Shown: piece by piece, positions 50,737 to 59,629 of the stretch
Layout of the letters: the number at the start of each line of letters is the position of its first letter
Numbering within the stretch: position 1 is the first letter of the stretch
DNA from: a bacterium
GTDB lineage: Bacteria; Sumerlaeota; Sumerlaeia; SLMS01; JAHLLQ01
NCBI GenBank assembly: GCA_020444065.1
Contig: JAHLLQ010000011.1
Span: forward strand, 36,525 to 100,524
DNA: 64,000 nt
Reading direction: 5' to 3'
Made by a program: the position numbers and the translations under genes
The notes under the pieces: generated by a model
The model's input: the letters and a program-made list of their open reading frames with translations, nothing else
Told to the model about the DNA's origin: nothing
Databases searched by the model: none

Positions 50737-51435
50737 TCAATACACCCCCAGGCGGACCATCAGAAGCGTCCACAGACTGGCAACGCCGTCGCCCCAATAG
50801 ATCTTTTTCCCCTCGGCTCGCCCCCGAGGAAAGTAGGATATCGGAATTTCCACGATGCGCCACTTGTGCAGAATGAATCGCGCGGTCAGTTCCACCGTGA
50901 AGGCAAAATCGTTGTTCTTGATGCGCATGCCGGCGACGCAGCGTTTGCGGAAGACCTGATAGCATGTCTCAACGTCGGTCATGCGTTTGCCCTGCAGTTC
51001 GTGCCGATACAACAGGTTCACCCAGATGTTGATGACGCGATTTCCCCAATACTGGAGCGGCGTCATCATCGGCTTGCCGCGCAGGAAGCGGGAACCGAAA
51101 ACGACGTCCGCCTGTCCCGACTCGATGGGCTCGATCAGGGCTGGATAATCGCTGGGGTCCAGCTCGAGATCCGCGTCCTGAAAGATGATCAGGTCCCCCG
51201 CCGCGTGGTGAAGACCCACCTTCAGCGCATTCCCGCGGCCTTTGCGGCATTCCTGATAGATGACCTTTGTGTTCGGCATCATCTCCTGGCGTCGCAGTAA
51301 TTCGCGCGTCCCATCCTGAGATGCTCCATCCACAATGATGATCTCTTTTTCGACAGGAGAACGCCGCACCTTCTCGAGTAACAACTCGATGGTGCGGACT
51401 TCATTGTAGACTGGGACGATGACGGAAAGTTTCAC
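50737..51435 (-). CDS. Family 2 glycosyltransferase (dolichyl-phosphate mannosyltransferase-like)
   Basis: 232 residues, GT-A fold. 'LSVIVPVYNEVRTIELLLEK', 'EIIIVDGASQDGTRELL', 'YQECRKGRGNALKVGLHHAA', the metal-binding 'IFQDADLELDP' and 'VVFGSRFLRGK' follow the DPM1/Ppm1-like subfamily. No membrane helices. Expected to make a polyprenyl-phosphate sugar used by the integral membrane transferases encoded just upstream in the operon order (53.3-56.6 kb). Confidence 0.9.
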   Translation of the reverse strand: MKLSVIVPVYNEVRTIELLLEKVRRSPVEKEIIIVDGASQDGTRELLRRQEMMPNTKVIYQECRKGRGNALKVGLHHAAGDLIIFQDADLELDPSDYPALIEPIESGQADVVFGSRFLRGKPMMTPLQYWGNRVINIWVNLLYRHELQGKRMTDVETCYQVFRKRCVAGMRIKNNDFAFTVELTARFILHKWRIVEIPISYFPRGRAEGKKIYWGDGVASLWTLLMVRLGVY

Positions 51436-51540
51436 GGCGATTTCAGGATTCTGGGATTCGGCGCGGGCGGCCCGACTGCAACTGCCCCGACAGCCAACCC
51501 GGACGGCGCGGGCGTGTAAAGAGGATTGAGGGCGTCCAGC

Positions 51541-53316
51541 TTACTCCCCCACTTGCAGGAGAACTGTTGGAGGCATCGCGCGCCGCTCGGTTTGAAGCGC
51601 CAATGCCTCCTCCTCGGAAATCAGGACGGCAATCGTCCGAACGCGATATTTCTCCGCCAGGCCCTGGATAACCAGTGGATCCGCATCGGTCGTGACGATT
51701 GGCGCCTTGCCGAGATTCGGCTCGATCAGACCTCGAGCCACGAGCGCCACCTGATCCTCGAGGCGGAACTGCTTGAACTCGCCCGGCTCAACGATGGCCT
51801 GGCGACCAAGGGGATCGTTCTTAGGGAGCATCGAGGCGTACCACTCATTGCGCAGGAAATTCGCGCCAGCCACAAAGAGGTCTGGACGCTCGCCAAGAAC
51901 ATACTTTGCGTACCAGGCCCCGTAGATGTCCGCATCGCCATGCGTAATCAGCACGGCGTTCTCGGGAACGGCTTCGATGAGTCGATCGATCCATCGAGCA
52001 GCCAGATCGTCTCCGGAATGATCAGCCACGCGCCAGTTCGACAGGACTGCAATCAAGACAAGAAGCGCGGCGAAGATGTGCAAGCGACGGTAGAGCCCGG
52101 GATCCTCTTCGTAGCGAAAGCGGCGACCAATCCACCGCATCGAAACAAAAGCACCGACAGCGAGATAGGGAACAAGAGCGATCAGAAGACCAAGATAGTA
52201 GTCCGCGATGTCCGGAATGTTGTAGGTGAAGATGAAAATCAACTGCAGAAAGAGCGGTCCGCACAGCGCAATCGTCAGTGCGCGGCTACGACGCGCCATC
52301 GATGCTGCGCCGAGGCCGGCAACAAACCAAAGCCCACCACCGATCAGAATCGCCAATGCCGCTCGCAAGACCATGCCAGCCGAGGCCGAGGCCCGGGGGC
52401 TGGATATCATGAGCGTCGTGAGTCGATAATCGCCGATGCCGCCCAGGAGTTGGCTGCCGAACGTTGCGATCACTTCCAACGCTCGCCCGCCTGCAAAGGC
52501 AATGTACTGGCCTGCCGTAAACCGAACTCCCTGGCGCGCAGAGAGAAACCAAACGTCGCGGTAGTCTCCCCCACCAACCAGCCAACGGAAGCCGCTCCAA
52601 TTCTGTGGATTCCCCCAATTGATCGGGGGATGTGAAGCGGCCCGTAGTGGCACATAGAGGTAAACGAGAAGCCCAATCACCCCACCCACAGCAGGCAATA
52701 CAATGGACATCGCAGGCCGGTGGCGTCGCTGAATGGCCTGCAAGATGCGCCAGGCCAGCAGCGGCGCCATACATAGTGAAGAAAGGTGATTCGTGAGTGC
52801 CAATCCCTGCAGCAGGCCAGCAAGTGCAAGCCTGCGCGGGCAGAGTGGCTCGTTGGGATTCGGGGCAAGAACCAGAAGGAGCGCCGTCAGGAACACGGCG
52901 TTCAGCGAGTAGACCTCGATGATCGTCGCGGAACTCCAAAGCGAGGCCGAGGCAGCCGCGATGGCGCCACACGCGGGCGCAATCCACCGCGACTTTTCAT
53001 CTCCGCCGAAGTCCCGGATCAATCGGCCGGCGAGTGCCGTAATCATCGCGGCGGTGATTGCAGCGAAGAGAGCGCAAAGCAACGCACCGCGGAAGTAGGC
53101 GCCATCGCCATGGGCAAGCGGAGCGAGAAGAAGTTCCAGCAATGGATAGCCCGTAGGATGCGGAATACCGCCCACAGCGGCTGCCGCCAGAAGTTCCAAG
53201 CCATCACCGAACTGTGGATCGCGGGCTGCCGTGAAGGCGTAGAGTGCGAAGGACGCCAGGCCGACGATGGTCGGCGAAACCCAGAGACGCGGCGTTGCCT
53301 GGCCAGGCTCCTGCAT
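51541..53316 (-). CDS. DUF2723-type membrane protein, possible O-mannosyltransferase-like
   Basis: About 591 residues. The N-terminal 'DPQFGDGLELLAAAAVGGIP' and 'HPTGYPLLELL' match the DUF2723 family (D-x-G-E-x-x-x-x-x-x-x-x-G-x-x-H-P-P-G-Y-P). Around ten hydrophobic helices follow, then an outside-facing C-terminal domain ('NAVLITHGDADIYGAWYAKY'). The start at 53316 overlaps the preceding stop (TGATG); the 22 residues upstream of it are not needed. The family is suspected of glycosyl transfer from a lipid-linked sugar in the periplasm; no member's exact reaction is claimed here. Confidence 0.82.
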   Translation of the reverse strand: MQEPGQATPRLWVSPTIVGLASFALYAFTAARDPQFGDGLELLAAAAVGGIPHPTGYPLLELLLAPLAHGDGAYFRGALLCALFAAITAAMITALAGRLIRDFGGDEKSRWIAPACGAIAAASASLWSSATIIEVYSLNAVFLTALLLVLAPNPNEPLCPRRLALAGLLQGLALTNHLSSLCMAPLLAWRILQAIQRRHRPAMSIVLPAVGGVIGLLVYLYVPLRAASHPPINWGNPQNWSGFRWLVGGGDYRDVWFLSARQGVRFTAGQYIAFAGGRALEVIATFGSQLLGGIGDYRLTTLMISSPRASASAGMVLRAALAILIGGGLWFVAGLGAASMARRSRALTIALCGPLFLQLIFIFTYNIPDIADYYLGLLIALVPYLAVGAFVSMRWIGRRFRYEEDPGLYRRLHIFAALLVLIAVLSNWRVADHSGDDLAARWIDRLIEAVPENAVLITHGDADIYGAWYAKYVLGERPDLFVAGANFLRNEWYASMLPKNDPLGRQAIVEPGEFKQFRLEDQVALVARGLIEPNLGKAPIVTTDADPLVIQGLAEKYRVRTIAVLISEEEALALQTERRAMPPTVLLQVGE

Positions 53317-54878
53317 CAGCGCGGCCCTTCGACTCGATAGACTGTCGTGTAGAATTTCTGCCAATCGTATCGGAACAGCCACGCCGCGGGATTCTGTGCC
53401 GTGCCTGGCTGCGACATGATATCCGGCAGGAATGGCATCAGCGTGGACTGGAAGGGCTCGTGCAATGGAACCAGTTCATATTGCGAGGAGAGGTAGTCCT
53501 CGTAGTAAGAAGCCCCATACGCACTGGAGAGAACGAGAATTGAACCATCCGGAATGCGCTTGGCAGGTTCCTGGTAACGAGCGCCAAAGGCATCGGACTG
53601 CACGGTTCGATTCGGTACATACGGTCCGAGATAGGATGCCGGACGTTTGGCGAAGAACGCCACCTTGTCGGCTGCAATGCTGCCGGATTGTCCCTCTCGA
53701 TAAAGCTCGTTCGTTAGGATCAGAGTGTCCGGCCCCGCAGTCTCCCCCGCGAATCGCGAGGCCGCCACGATATCGCCGAAGGCCTCGCGCTGTCCCGCAA
53801 GCATCAACAGCGCGAATCCGCCGCTGAATGCGAAGGTCCCAATCATCAGGTAAGGGAAAAGGCGCTGCTTGATGGTGCGGTGATGCTTTCGCCAGCGCTC
53901 CTGCACGGCCCACATTCCAGCGCCAGCCAGCGCCCAGAAGAAACCGTACAGCGGCAGAAAATAGCGGGATTGGAAGCTGGAGAATGCGGACTGGGCGAAC
54001 AATAGCACAAAGAACACGTACAAGCAGGTCCAGCCAAAGAACGGTCCACGCCGCATCCGGCTCCAGAACATCCCGACCGTTGCCCAGATCATCACTGGAT
54101 AGGTGAGGAAATACGGAGTGTACGCGACGAAGGCCTCACCGTTCAGGAGAAGCACGCGCCAAGTGGCGAGTTTCTGTCCAAAGGCACGCTCCGCAAACTG
54201 ATCCCCGTGAATGAAGCCATTCAAATAGACCCATAGCGGGATGATCAAGAGGCCAAGCAACCAGACAAGGGGCTTGAGTGGAAAATGCTTGAACCGTCGC
54301 CACACAATCCAAGTAACGACAATGATTGGGCCAAGAAGCAGTAGCCCCTGGTATCGCACAAGACAAGCCAGCACTGCGTGCATCGTCCCGAACGACAGAG
54401 CCCGTCGCGCCGACCAGACTTCGCGCTCGTCCGATGCAAAGGCGAGGCGCTCGATCGCCCAGTAGAAGAAGAGGCTGAAAGTCGCATCGGTCATCACGCG
54501 CGGCGCCCAGCGCAGGCTGATCGGCGCCACAGTGTAGAAGATGCCCGCGTACAACGCCGCTCGCGTCCCGAACGCACGTTGCGTCAGTCGATAGATCGGC
54601 CAGACGGCCAGGGCGCTGGCGACGGCGCTGACCAGTCGGCCGGCCCACAGGTAGCCGATGATGAAGTGCAGCGGGTAAACCAGGGTCGTGTAAAGCGGCG
54701 GCCAGATGCCGACCGGCTCCTGGAATTGTTGCACTTGCAGGATGCCGTCAGTGTACTCCCCAGCGTTCAGGGGAGTCAGGATCAGTCGAACAAGGAGATT
54801 CACACCGATCAGCACCCAGAGGTCACGCCGAGGATAGGCGAGCTCGCGGGCGATGACTTGCGGTGGTTGGATCTTCAT
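53316..54878 (-). CDS. GT39/ArnT-like membrane glycosyltransferase
   Basis: 520 residues with about ten or eleven helices. The first periplasmic loop has 'LNAGEYTDGILQVQQFQEPV', similar in position to the D-E or E-x-D motif of PMT/ArnT enzymes, and helices such as 'GRLVSAVASALAVWPIYRLT' and 'FYTVAPISLRWAPRVMTDAT' follow the family. The C-terminal soluble domain ('SQYELVPLHEPFQSTLMPFL') is periplasmic. It likely transfers a sugar from a polyprenyl-phosphate donor to a lipid or protein. It overlaps the DUF2723 gene by one base. Confidence 0.82.
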   Translation of the reverse strand: MKIQPPQVIARELAYPRRDLWVLIGVNLLVRLILTPLNAGEYTDGILQVQQFQEPVGIWPPLYTTLVYPLHFIIGYLWAGRLVSAVASALAVWPIYRLTQRAFGTRAALYAGIFYTVAPISLRWAPRVMTDATFSLFFYWAIERLAFASDEREVWSARRALSFGTMHAVLACLVRYQGLLLLGPIIVVTWIVWRRFKHFPLKPLVWLLGLLIIPLWVYLNGFIHGDQFAERAFGQKLATWRVLLLNGEAFVAYTPYFLTYPVMIWATVGMFWSRMRRGPFFGWTCLYVFFVLLFAQSAFSSFQSRYFLPLYGFFWALAGAGMWAVQERWRKHHRTIKQRLFPYLMIGTFAFSGGFALLMLAGQREAFGDIVAASRFAGETAGPDTLILTNELYREGQSGSIAADKVAFFAKRPASYLGPYVPNRTVQSDAFGARYQEPAKRIPDGSILVLSSAYGASYYEDYLSSQYELVPLHEPFQSTLMPFLPDIMSQPGTAQNPAAWLFRYDWQKFYTTVYRVEGPR

Positions 54879-54932
54879 GGGGTTTCTCAGTGTCGGGCGG
54901 TACGTTTCAGGTCTGAATAAGAAACGGGAAAG

Positions 54933-56615
54933 CTAGGGCTGGACGCCAGAAGATTCGTCAAGTGCTGGCACATCCTGACCCTCGGGAAGAATCCGGGCGA
55001 GCAGCCAGATATCGCAGCGTCCTTCCTTCAGCATTGCCGCGTAGCCGGCCCAGACTGTGTGCGACGGCATGTAGACGCTATCTGCCAGCGGGGCCGGAAG
55101 GGCCGCAGGCGTGGTCGTTAAGATCCTAGTCGGATTGTCGGCCGCGCGTCGCTGCACTCGGAAGTCGGACTGGACCGTCGGCAGTTCATCTGGTCGATAG
55201 GCGACCGTGAAGTAAACGCCGTCGGCGCTCGATCGGTAGAACTCCTGGTAGAACTCGAAGGGCGACTGAGAGCTGCCGTAGAGTTGCACGACGATTCCAA
55301 CAGCGAACAAGACCTTCACTGCGGCGCTTCGCAGCATCGGCATCGGTTCGCGGAACAGGTAGACGGCACCCAGCACCAACGGCGCATGCAGTTGGAACAC
55401 GTGCCGCGGTCCCCAATCCCAACCGCCGCTCCAGTTCTGCCACTTCACCATCGCCAGCGCGAAGGGGAGGAAGCTGCCGAGGACAATCCAGCCACTCCAG
55501 CGCTTCTGTGCGGGAGTCAGAATCCATCCCCAGATCGCAAGAATGAGCACCGGGCTGAAAAAGAAGATGCTCTTCCCCGGCGTCATCAGGAATCCGTGCA
55601 AACCGACGAAGACTGGCGTCGAGAACTTCACAGACTCTGCCTGGTCGCTGTATCCGCCCGTAACTCCCCCGGCATCGCCAAACCGCCAATTATTGAATGC
55701 GAGAAGCAGCGCATAAGAACCGACGACCAACGCACCGGAGAGCAGATAATCGCGCCATGGAAACTGGCCGGCAGAAAGCCCATAAGCCGATTCGCGACGG
55801 CGTTTCCACTCTCCTGCCAGAACGAGCGTCACACCAATTCCAAATGCAATCGCGGGCGAATCCATCCGCGTCCAAATCGCCGCTGCCAGTGCAAGTCCCA
55901 ACACGGTCATCTGGCGGAGGCGATTGTGAGCAGAGCTCTCATTCAGAGGCGTCACGTACCAGCGAAGTAGCTGATCCAACGCGATCATCGCGAACAGTCC
56001 AGCAAGCGGTTCGGTGAAGTATGATCGCGAGTGCGGCCATGCCATGGTGCCGAACGCCCAGAGCATTGCAGCCCACATTCCGGCGCGGTGTTTTCCGTCG
56101 GAGAGAAATGAGCCCAGGCGCATGATCACAAGCGCCGTCAGAGCCATCACAAGAGGATTAAAGAGCGCAACAACGACAGCCCGACGCCAGGCTCGGCCGA
56201 CGTTTGGATCCTGCATTCGGTACTGCGTGGGAAGCGTTGCGTAGAATGATTCCGCGAAGATCGACTGCGTGGCGCGTCCCAGCCAAACGAGGGGGACGCT
56301 CAGCACCGATTGCAGGGGAAGATACTGCGCATAGAATTTCCCATCGGGGCCGGGAACGGTGGCGAATGTGCGGCTACGCGGAACGACAAGTTGCCCGAGT
56401 TCCTCGCTGTACTCGATCGGCATGATCGAAAGCTCGCCTCGCAGGGCAATCGATTCGGCCGTGCGGAACATCAGTTCTCCGTCGGGCGAGAGCAGATGGC
56501 CGCCGGTCACAGCCATGTGCGCGACGAAAACCGCCAGCGCCACCCACAGATAAAGGAGGCGGCTGTGCAAGCCGCCTCGTGGCTGATTCTCAGAACGATC
56601 CAACGAATCCGGCAC
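54933..56615 (-). CDS. Large membrane protein, possible glycosyltransferase
   Basis: 560 residues, about ten helices ('LLYLWVALAVFVAHMAVTGG', 'VVVALFNPLVMALTALVIM', 'HVFQLHAPLVLGAVYLF'). The N-terminal loop 'LSPDGELMFRTAESIALRGE' and 'FYAQYLPLQSVLSVPLVWL' resemble uncharacterised relatives of the GT39/87 type common in Planctomycetes-like genomes. 'MAWPHSRSYFTEPLAGLFAM' is a further match to that group. Catalytic residues cannot be assigned with certainty. It lies between the GT39-like gene and the MlaD-like gene in the same direction. Confidence 0.7.
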   Translation of the reverse strand: MPDSLDRSENQPRGGLHSRLLYLWVALAVFVAHMAVTGGHLLSPDGELMFRTAESIALRGELSIMPIEYSEELGQLVVPRSRTFATVPGPDGKFYAQYLPLQSVLSVPLVWLGRATQSIFAESFYATLPTQYRMQDPNVGRAWRRAVVVALFNPLVMALTALVIMRLGSFLSDGKHRAGMWAAMLWAFGTMAWPHSRSYFTEPLAGLFAMIALDQLLRWYVTPLNESSAHNRLRQMTVLGLALAAAIWTRMDSPAIAFGIGVTLVLAGEWKRRRESAYGLSAGQFPWRDYLLSGALVVGSYALLLAFNNWRFGDAGGVTGGYSDQAESVKFSTPVFVGLHGFLMTPGKSIFFFSPVLILAIWGWILTPAQKRWSGWIVLGSFLPFALAMVKWQNWSGGWDWGPRHVFQLHAPLVLGAVYLFREPMPMLRSAAVKVLFAVGIVVQLYGSSQSPFEFYQEFYRSSADGVYFTVAYRPDELPTVQSDFRVQRRAADNPTRILTTTPAALPAPLADSVYMPSHTVWAGYAAMLKEGRCDIWLLARILPEGQDVPALDESSGVQP

Positions 56616-56623
56616 GGCAATCC

Positions 56624-57799
56624 TCAGGGCTGGGCCGGCGCGGATGCCGGAGCGATTGGAAGGTCTTCGTAGGGAACGGTCGTATCGTAGAAGCGCTGCT
56701 CACGCCCGACGAGGAAGTCGGAAAGGGCCTTCGTCGACTCCTTCAAATTCTCGAACGGCTCGGGATCCGTGATCAATCGACCGACAGTGCCTTCGCCGCG
56801 ACGAATCTTCGTGATCACCGCGTCCAGGTTCTTCGTCGTCTCATTCAGGCTCTCGCTCAGTTCCGCAAAGTCTGTCTTTGTGTCGCCCATGAATGACACG
56901 GCGTTGTCGGTCAGGGTCGCGCTGCGCTGATCGACATTATTGACCGTGCGATTGATCGACTCGATGGTGACGTTCGCCTGCTCGGTCAACTGGGCGACCT
57001 GCTTCTTGATCGTCGCGACCGTTTCTTCCGCATCGGCAGTCATCGTGTCGATGCGACCACCCTCGGCAGCGAGTTCATTCGCGCGCACGGAGAACTTGCG
57101 CAAGTTGTTCGAAACGTCGCGGAAGTTCTCGATCGAAGCCGCCACGTTCTCCTCGTTGCGCTCCAGATAATCGTAGGCTTTGTCAACCGACTGGTTCAGG
57201 TTGTCGAGCGTCTCGCGAATCTGCGCAATCGTTGCATCGTCTGTGATGAAGTCCTTAAAGCTGGAAACGGTTGCCTGCAAGTCTGTAACGACGGCATCGG
57301 CTTTCACGAAGACGCGCTCCATGTCGAACGCCGCTTCTCCCGTGATGTAATTTCCATCGGTAAGTTGCCGGCCGCCCTGTGACGAGCCGGGGTCGATCTC
57401 GACGCGCTTGTCGCCAAGAAAGCCCTGCTGAACGAGACGGAACTTGCCGTTGTCGTACACAGTGACCTCATCCGGCAAACGAAGGGTCACGATCACATCG
57501 CCGGAACGCGGCGCGCGGCCGGTGTGCGCCGTCTCGCCTTTCTTCTGAACCTGCGTTGTGGGCTTTGCGAGCGGACGGTATTCAATGCCTGTGACGCGCC
57601 CTTGACGCACGCCCGCAACAAGGACGGGCGCGCCAACTTCCAGGCCGCTGACACTTTCGAACGTCACGTTCAGATTGTAGTTGTTTCCCGCCCAGAATCC
57701 GCCGATGACCGACGTGATTAATTGCAGTCCCACGAATGCGATCAGGACAAAGAGTCCAACGATCGTATCGGAAGTCAGCCGTCCACGTTTCTTGTTCAT
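56624..57799 (-). CDS. MCE/MlaD-family lipid-transport protein
   Basis: 391 residues. One N-terminal membrane anchor ('DTIVGLFVLIAFVGLQLITS'), then an MCE domain at about 40-150 ('LNVTFESVSGLEVGAPVLVA', 'GVRQGRVTGIEYR', 'GFLGDKRVEIDPGS'). The following long helical region ('IAQIRETLDNLNQSVDKAYD', 'TIKKQVAQLTEQANVTIESI') is longer than in E. coli MlaD and resembles a needle-type PqiB/YebT-style or mycobacterial Mce tail. It binds lipid in the periplasm for the ABC transporter whose ATPase is encoded next. It ends with a Pro/Ala tail. Confidence 0.88.
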   Translation of the reverse strand: MNKKRGRLTSDTIVGLFVLIAFVGLQLITSVIGGFWAGNNYNLNVTFESVSGLEVGAPVLVAGVRQGRVTGIEYRPLAKPTTQVQKKGETAHTGRAPRSGDVIVTLRLPDEVTVYDNGKFRLVQQGFLGDKRVEIDPGSSQGGRQLTDGNYITGEAAFDMERVFVKADAVVTDLQATVSSFKDFITDDATIAQIRETLDNLNQSVDKAYDYLERNEENVAASIENFRDVSNNLRKFSVRANELAAEGGRIDTMTADAEETVATIKKQVAQLTEQANVTIESINRTVNNVDQRSATLTDNAVSFMGDTKTDFAELSESLNETTKNLDAVITKIRRGEGTVGRLITDPEPFENLKESTKALSDFLVGREQRFYDTTVPYEDLPIAPASAPAQP

Positions 57800-57808
57800 G
57801 GCAATTCC

Positions 57809-58639
57809 TTATTCGTGATCCTTTGACTTCAAGCGGCGAACCAGAAGCGAACGATCGACCATCGCGGTGGACAGTCTCTGGACGTCCTCCGACTCGGTCT
57901 GTGTGATCGGTCCGCGGGCTTCGCCGCAAATAAACTGCTGCACCACCGGATCAGACGTCCGCCGGATTTCTTCCGGCGTCCCGGTAAAGATGATTCGTCC
58001 TTCGTAAAGCATGCTGATCCGGTCTGCGATTTTGTATGCGCTCTTCATATCGTGCGTCACGACGATCGCCGTCATACCGTGGCGATGGTTCGTTCGAACG
58101 ATCAATTCGTTGATAACCTCGCTGGTCACCGGATCGAGACCAGTGGTCGGTTCGTCGTACAGGATGATCTTGGGCTCGGCGGCCAGACCGCGAGCCAGAC
58201 CGACGCGCTTGCGCATGCCGCCGCTCAACTCTGCCGGCAGCAGGTGTCCAGTGTCCGGCAGGTTGACCTCTTCCAGGAGCTCCTGGCACAGGCGATCGAT
58301 CTCGGCCGTCGAACGCTTCTTCCTTTGATCGAGCGCAAAGCCCACATTCTGGCGCACGGTCAGCGAGTCGAACAGCGCGCCCATCTGGAAGACCATCGTG
58401 ACGCGCTCGCGCACGTGATGGATCGATTCCTTGTCCCAGATGCTGATCTCGCGCCCGTCCACAATCACCCGGCCGTTGTCTGGCCCGATCAGCCCACAGA
58501 TATGCTTGAGCAAGACCGACTTGCCCTCTCCCGACCGCCCGATAATGACATGTGTTTCCCCCTCTTCTACGTCGAGGTCCAACCCTCGGTAGATGAGCTT
58601 GGGGCCGAATGCCTTGTGCACATTGTCCAACTGGATCAT
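57809..58639 (-). CDS. MlaF-like ABC transporter ATP-binding protein
   Basis: 276 residues. Walker A is 'IIGRSGEGKSVLLKHICGL', with Glu in the loop. The signature is 'ELSGGMRKRVGLARGLA', Walker B is 'IILYDEPTTGLDP', and the switch His is in 'IVVTHDMKSA'. The overall pattern fits the lipid-transport (Mla/Tgd) branch. It starts the pair with MlaD, about 9 nt apart. A MlaE-type permease gene is missing from the window and would be needed for a working transporter. Confidence 0.92.
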   Translation of the reverse strand: MIQLDNVHKAFGPKLIYRGLDLDVEEGETHVIIGRSGEGKSVLLKHICGLIGPDNGRVIVDGREISIWDKESIHHVRERVTMVFQMGALFDSLTVRQNVGFALDQRKKRSTAEIDRLCQELLEEVNLPDTGHLLPAELSGGMRKRVGLARGLAAEPKIILYDEPTTGLDPVTSEVINELIVRTNHRHGMTAIVVTHDMKSAYKIADRISMLYEGRIIFTGTPEEIRRTSDPVVQQFICGEARGPITQTESEDVQRLSTAMVDRSLLVRRLKSKDHE

Positions 58640-58666
58640 GAGCGGCTCGCAGACAGCATCAATCGC

Positions 58667-58686
58667 GACCCCGCCGCGACGGGGTC
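58667..58686 (-). terminator. Short hairpin downstream of the nucleosidase gene
   Basis: GACCCCG at 58667-58673 pairs with CGGGGTC at 58680-58686, a 7-bp stem with a 6-nt loop. It lies between the nucleosidase stop (58753) and the MlaF start (58639). No T-run. Confidence 0.45.
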
Positions 58687-58752
58687 ATCGAATCCCAAAC
58701 TCCCGACTCCCCCGCGGTGTGTCAACAGGACTGGCGGGCAGTTTGGCCGATG

Positions 58753-59562
58753 CTACTCTTTGAACTGCCAGACTTGCAGAAGTTGGAGAAGAAGGTCGAC
58801 CTCGTCTGCGCCGCCTTGCTCGGCGAATGTCTGGAAACTGGCTCGGGCGCCGGAATCGGCCCGGTCGCTGATCGTGCGGAGGATCAGGATCGGCAGTCCG
58901 TTTTGCCCAGCCAGGGCGGCCAGTGCCGAGCCCTGCATGTCGACCGCCAACGCGTCAAACTTCTTCACGAGGGCATCGCGCTTCTTTGCCGACTTGATGA
59001 ACTGGCTACCGCTGACGAGCGTCCCGCTGGTCACCTCCGCTCCGTCGAGGACCTCCGCGATCCCGTCCGCCATCCAGCCAAACTCGACGCGCGGGTCCGA
59101 GGGGATCGGCGACCAGACCTGGCCGTAGACCTCGATGGTGCCCTTATCGTGCTGAACGACGCGGGAAGCGTAGAAGGTGTCGCCAGGGGTAAGTTGCAGC
59201 CCACCGGCCATGCCGATGGAAACTAGGGCATCCGGTTCGAACGTGTCCACCAGCGCCTGGGCCGAGATCGCGTTGTTCACCATCCCCATCGGCGACACGA
59301 CGACAGCGACCTCCAGGTCGCCAATGCGCCCGGCCGTCACCCCGCGTCCGGCGACAACCGAATCAGTCGGCGTCTCCATCGTCGAGACAATGCGCGTCTT
59401 CTGTTCAGCGAACGTACAGATAACGCCAACGCGCTGCTGGGCGAAGGCAAAGGGAGCCAGGAGAATGAGGAAAAGGAGGGCGACGAACGCCCTCCTTTGT
59501 CCGATTGATTGCGGCTCGACTTTGAGGTATCTCGCGAGTTGCCATTGCGTCAAATATCTCAT
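58753..59562 (-). CDS. Exported MTA/SAH nucleosidase-like protein (PNP/UDP phosphorylase family)
   Basis: 269 residues. A signal peptide is predicted ('RAFVALLFLILLAPFAFAQQ'). The mature part is a nucleoside phosphorylase/nucleosidase: 'RVGVICTFAEQKTRIVSTM', 'VVVSPMGMVNNAISAQALVD', 'ALVSIGMAGGLQ', 'GTLVSGSQFI', 'DALAVDMQGSALAALAGQNG' and 'RTISDRADSGA'. The Asp of 'ISD', the expected general acid, is kept, while the usual Glu of 'DME' is Gln ('VDMQ'), which in MTAN contacts the ribose. Family enzymes are normally cytoplasmic, so export is odd. A perfect hairpin lies inside the signal-peptide coding region at 59472-59498. The activity is therefore uncertain. Confidence 0.8.
   Translation of the reverse strand: MRYLTQWQLARYLKVEPQSIGQRRAFVALLFLILLAPFAFAQQRVGVICTFAEQKTRIVSTMETPTDSVVAGRGVTAGRIGDLEVAVVVSPMGMVNNAISAQALVDTFEPDALVSIGMAGGLQLTPGDTFYASRVVQHDKGTIEVYGQVWSPIPSDPRVEFGWMADGIAEVLDGAEVTSGTLVSGSQFIKSAKKRDALVKKFDALAVDMQGSALAALAGQNGLPILILRTISDRADSGARASFQTFAEQGGADEVDLLLQLLQVWQFKE
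59472..59498 (-). terminator. Terminator-like hairpin inside the nucleosidase signal-peptide region
   Basis: AAAGGAGGGCG pairs perfectly with CGCCCTCCTTT around a 5-nt loop, and the minus strand continues TCC. It lies about 130 nt past the stop of the upstream gene (59630) and about 65-90 nt into the nucleosidase gene. A matching 9-bp hairpin exists at 61096-61118. Confidence 0.5.
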
Positions 59563-59629
59563 ATCATCTCACTCAAATCCAGATCGCGAATGCAGCAAAG
59601 AGAGAAAGCGACTGCGCTCCGGCAAGGTC

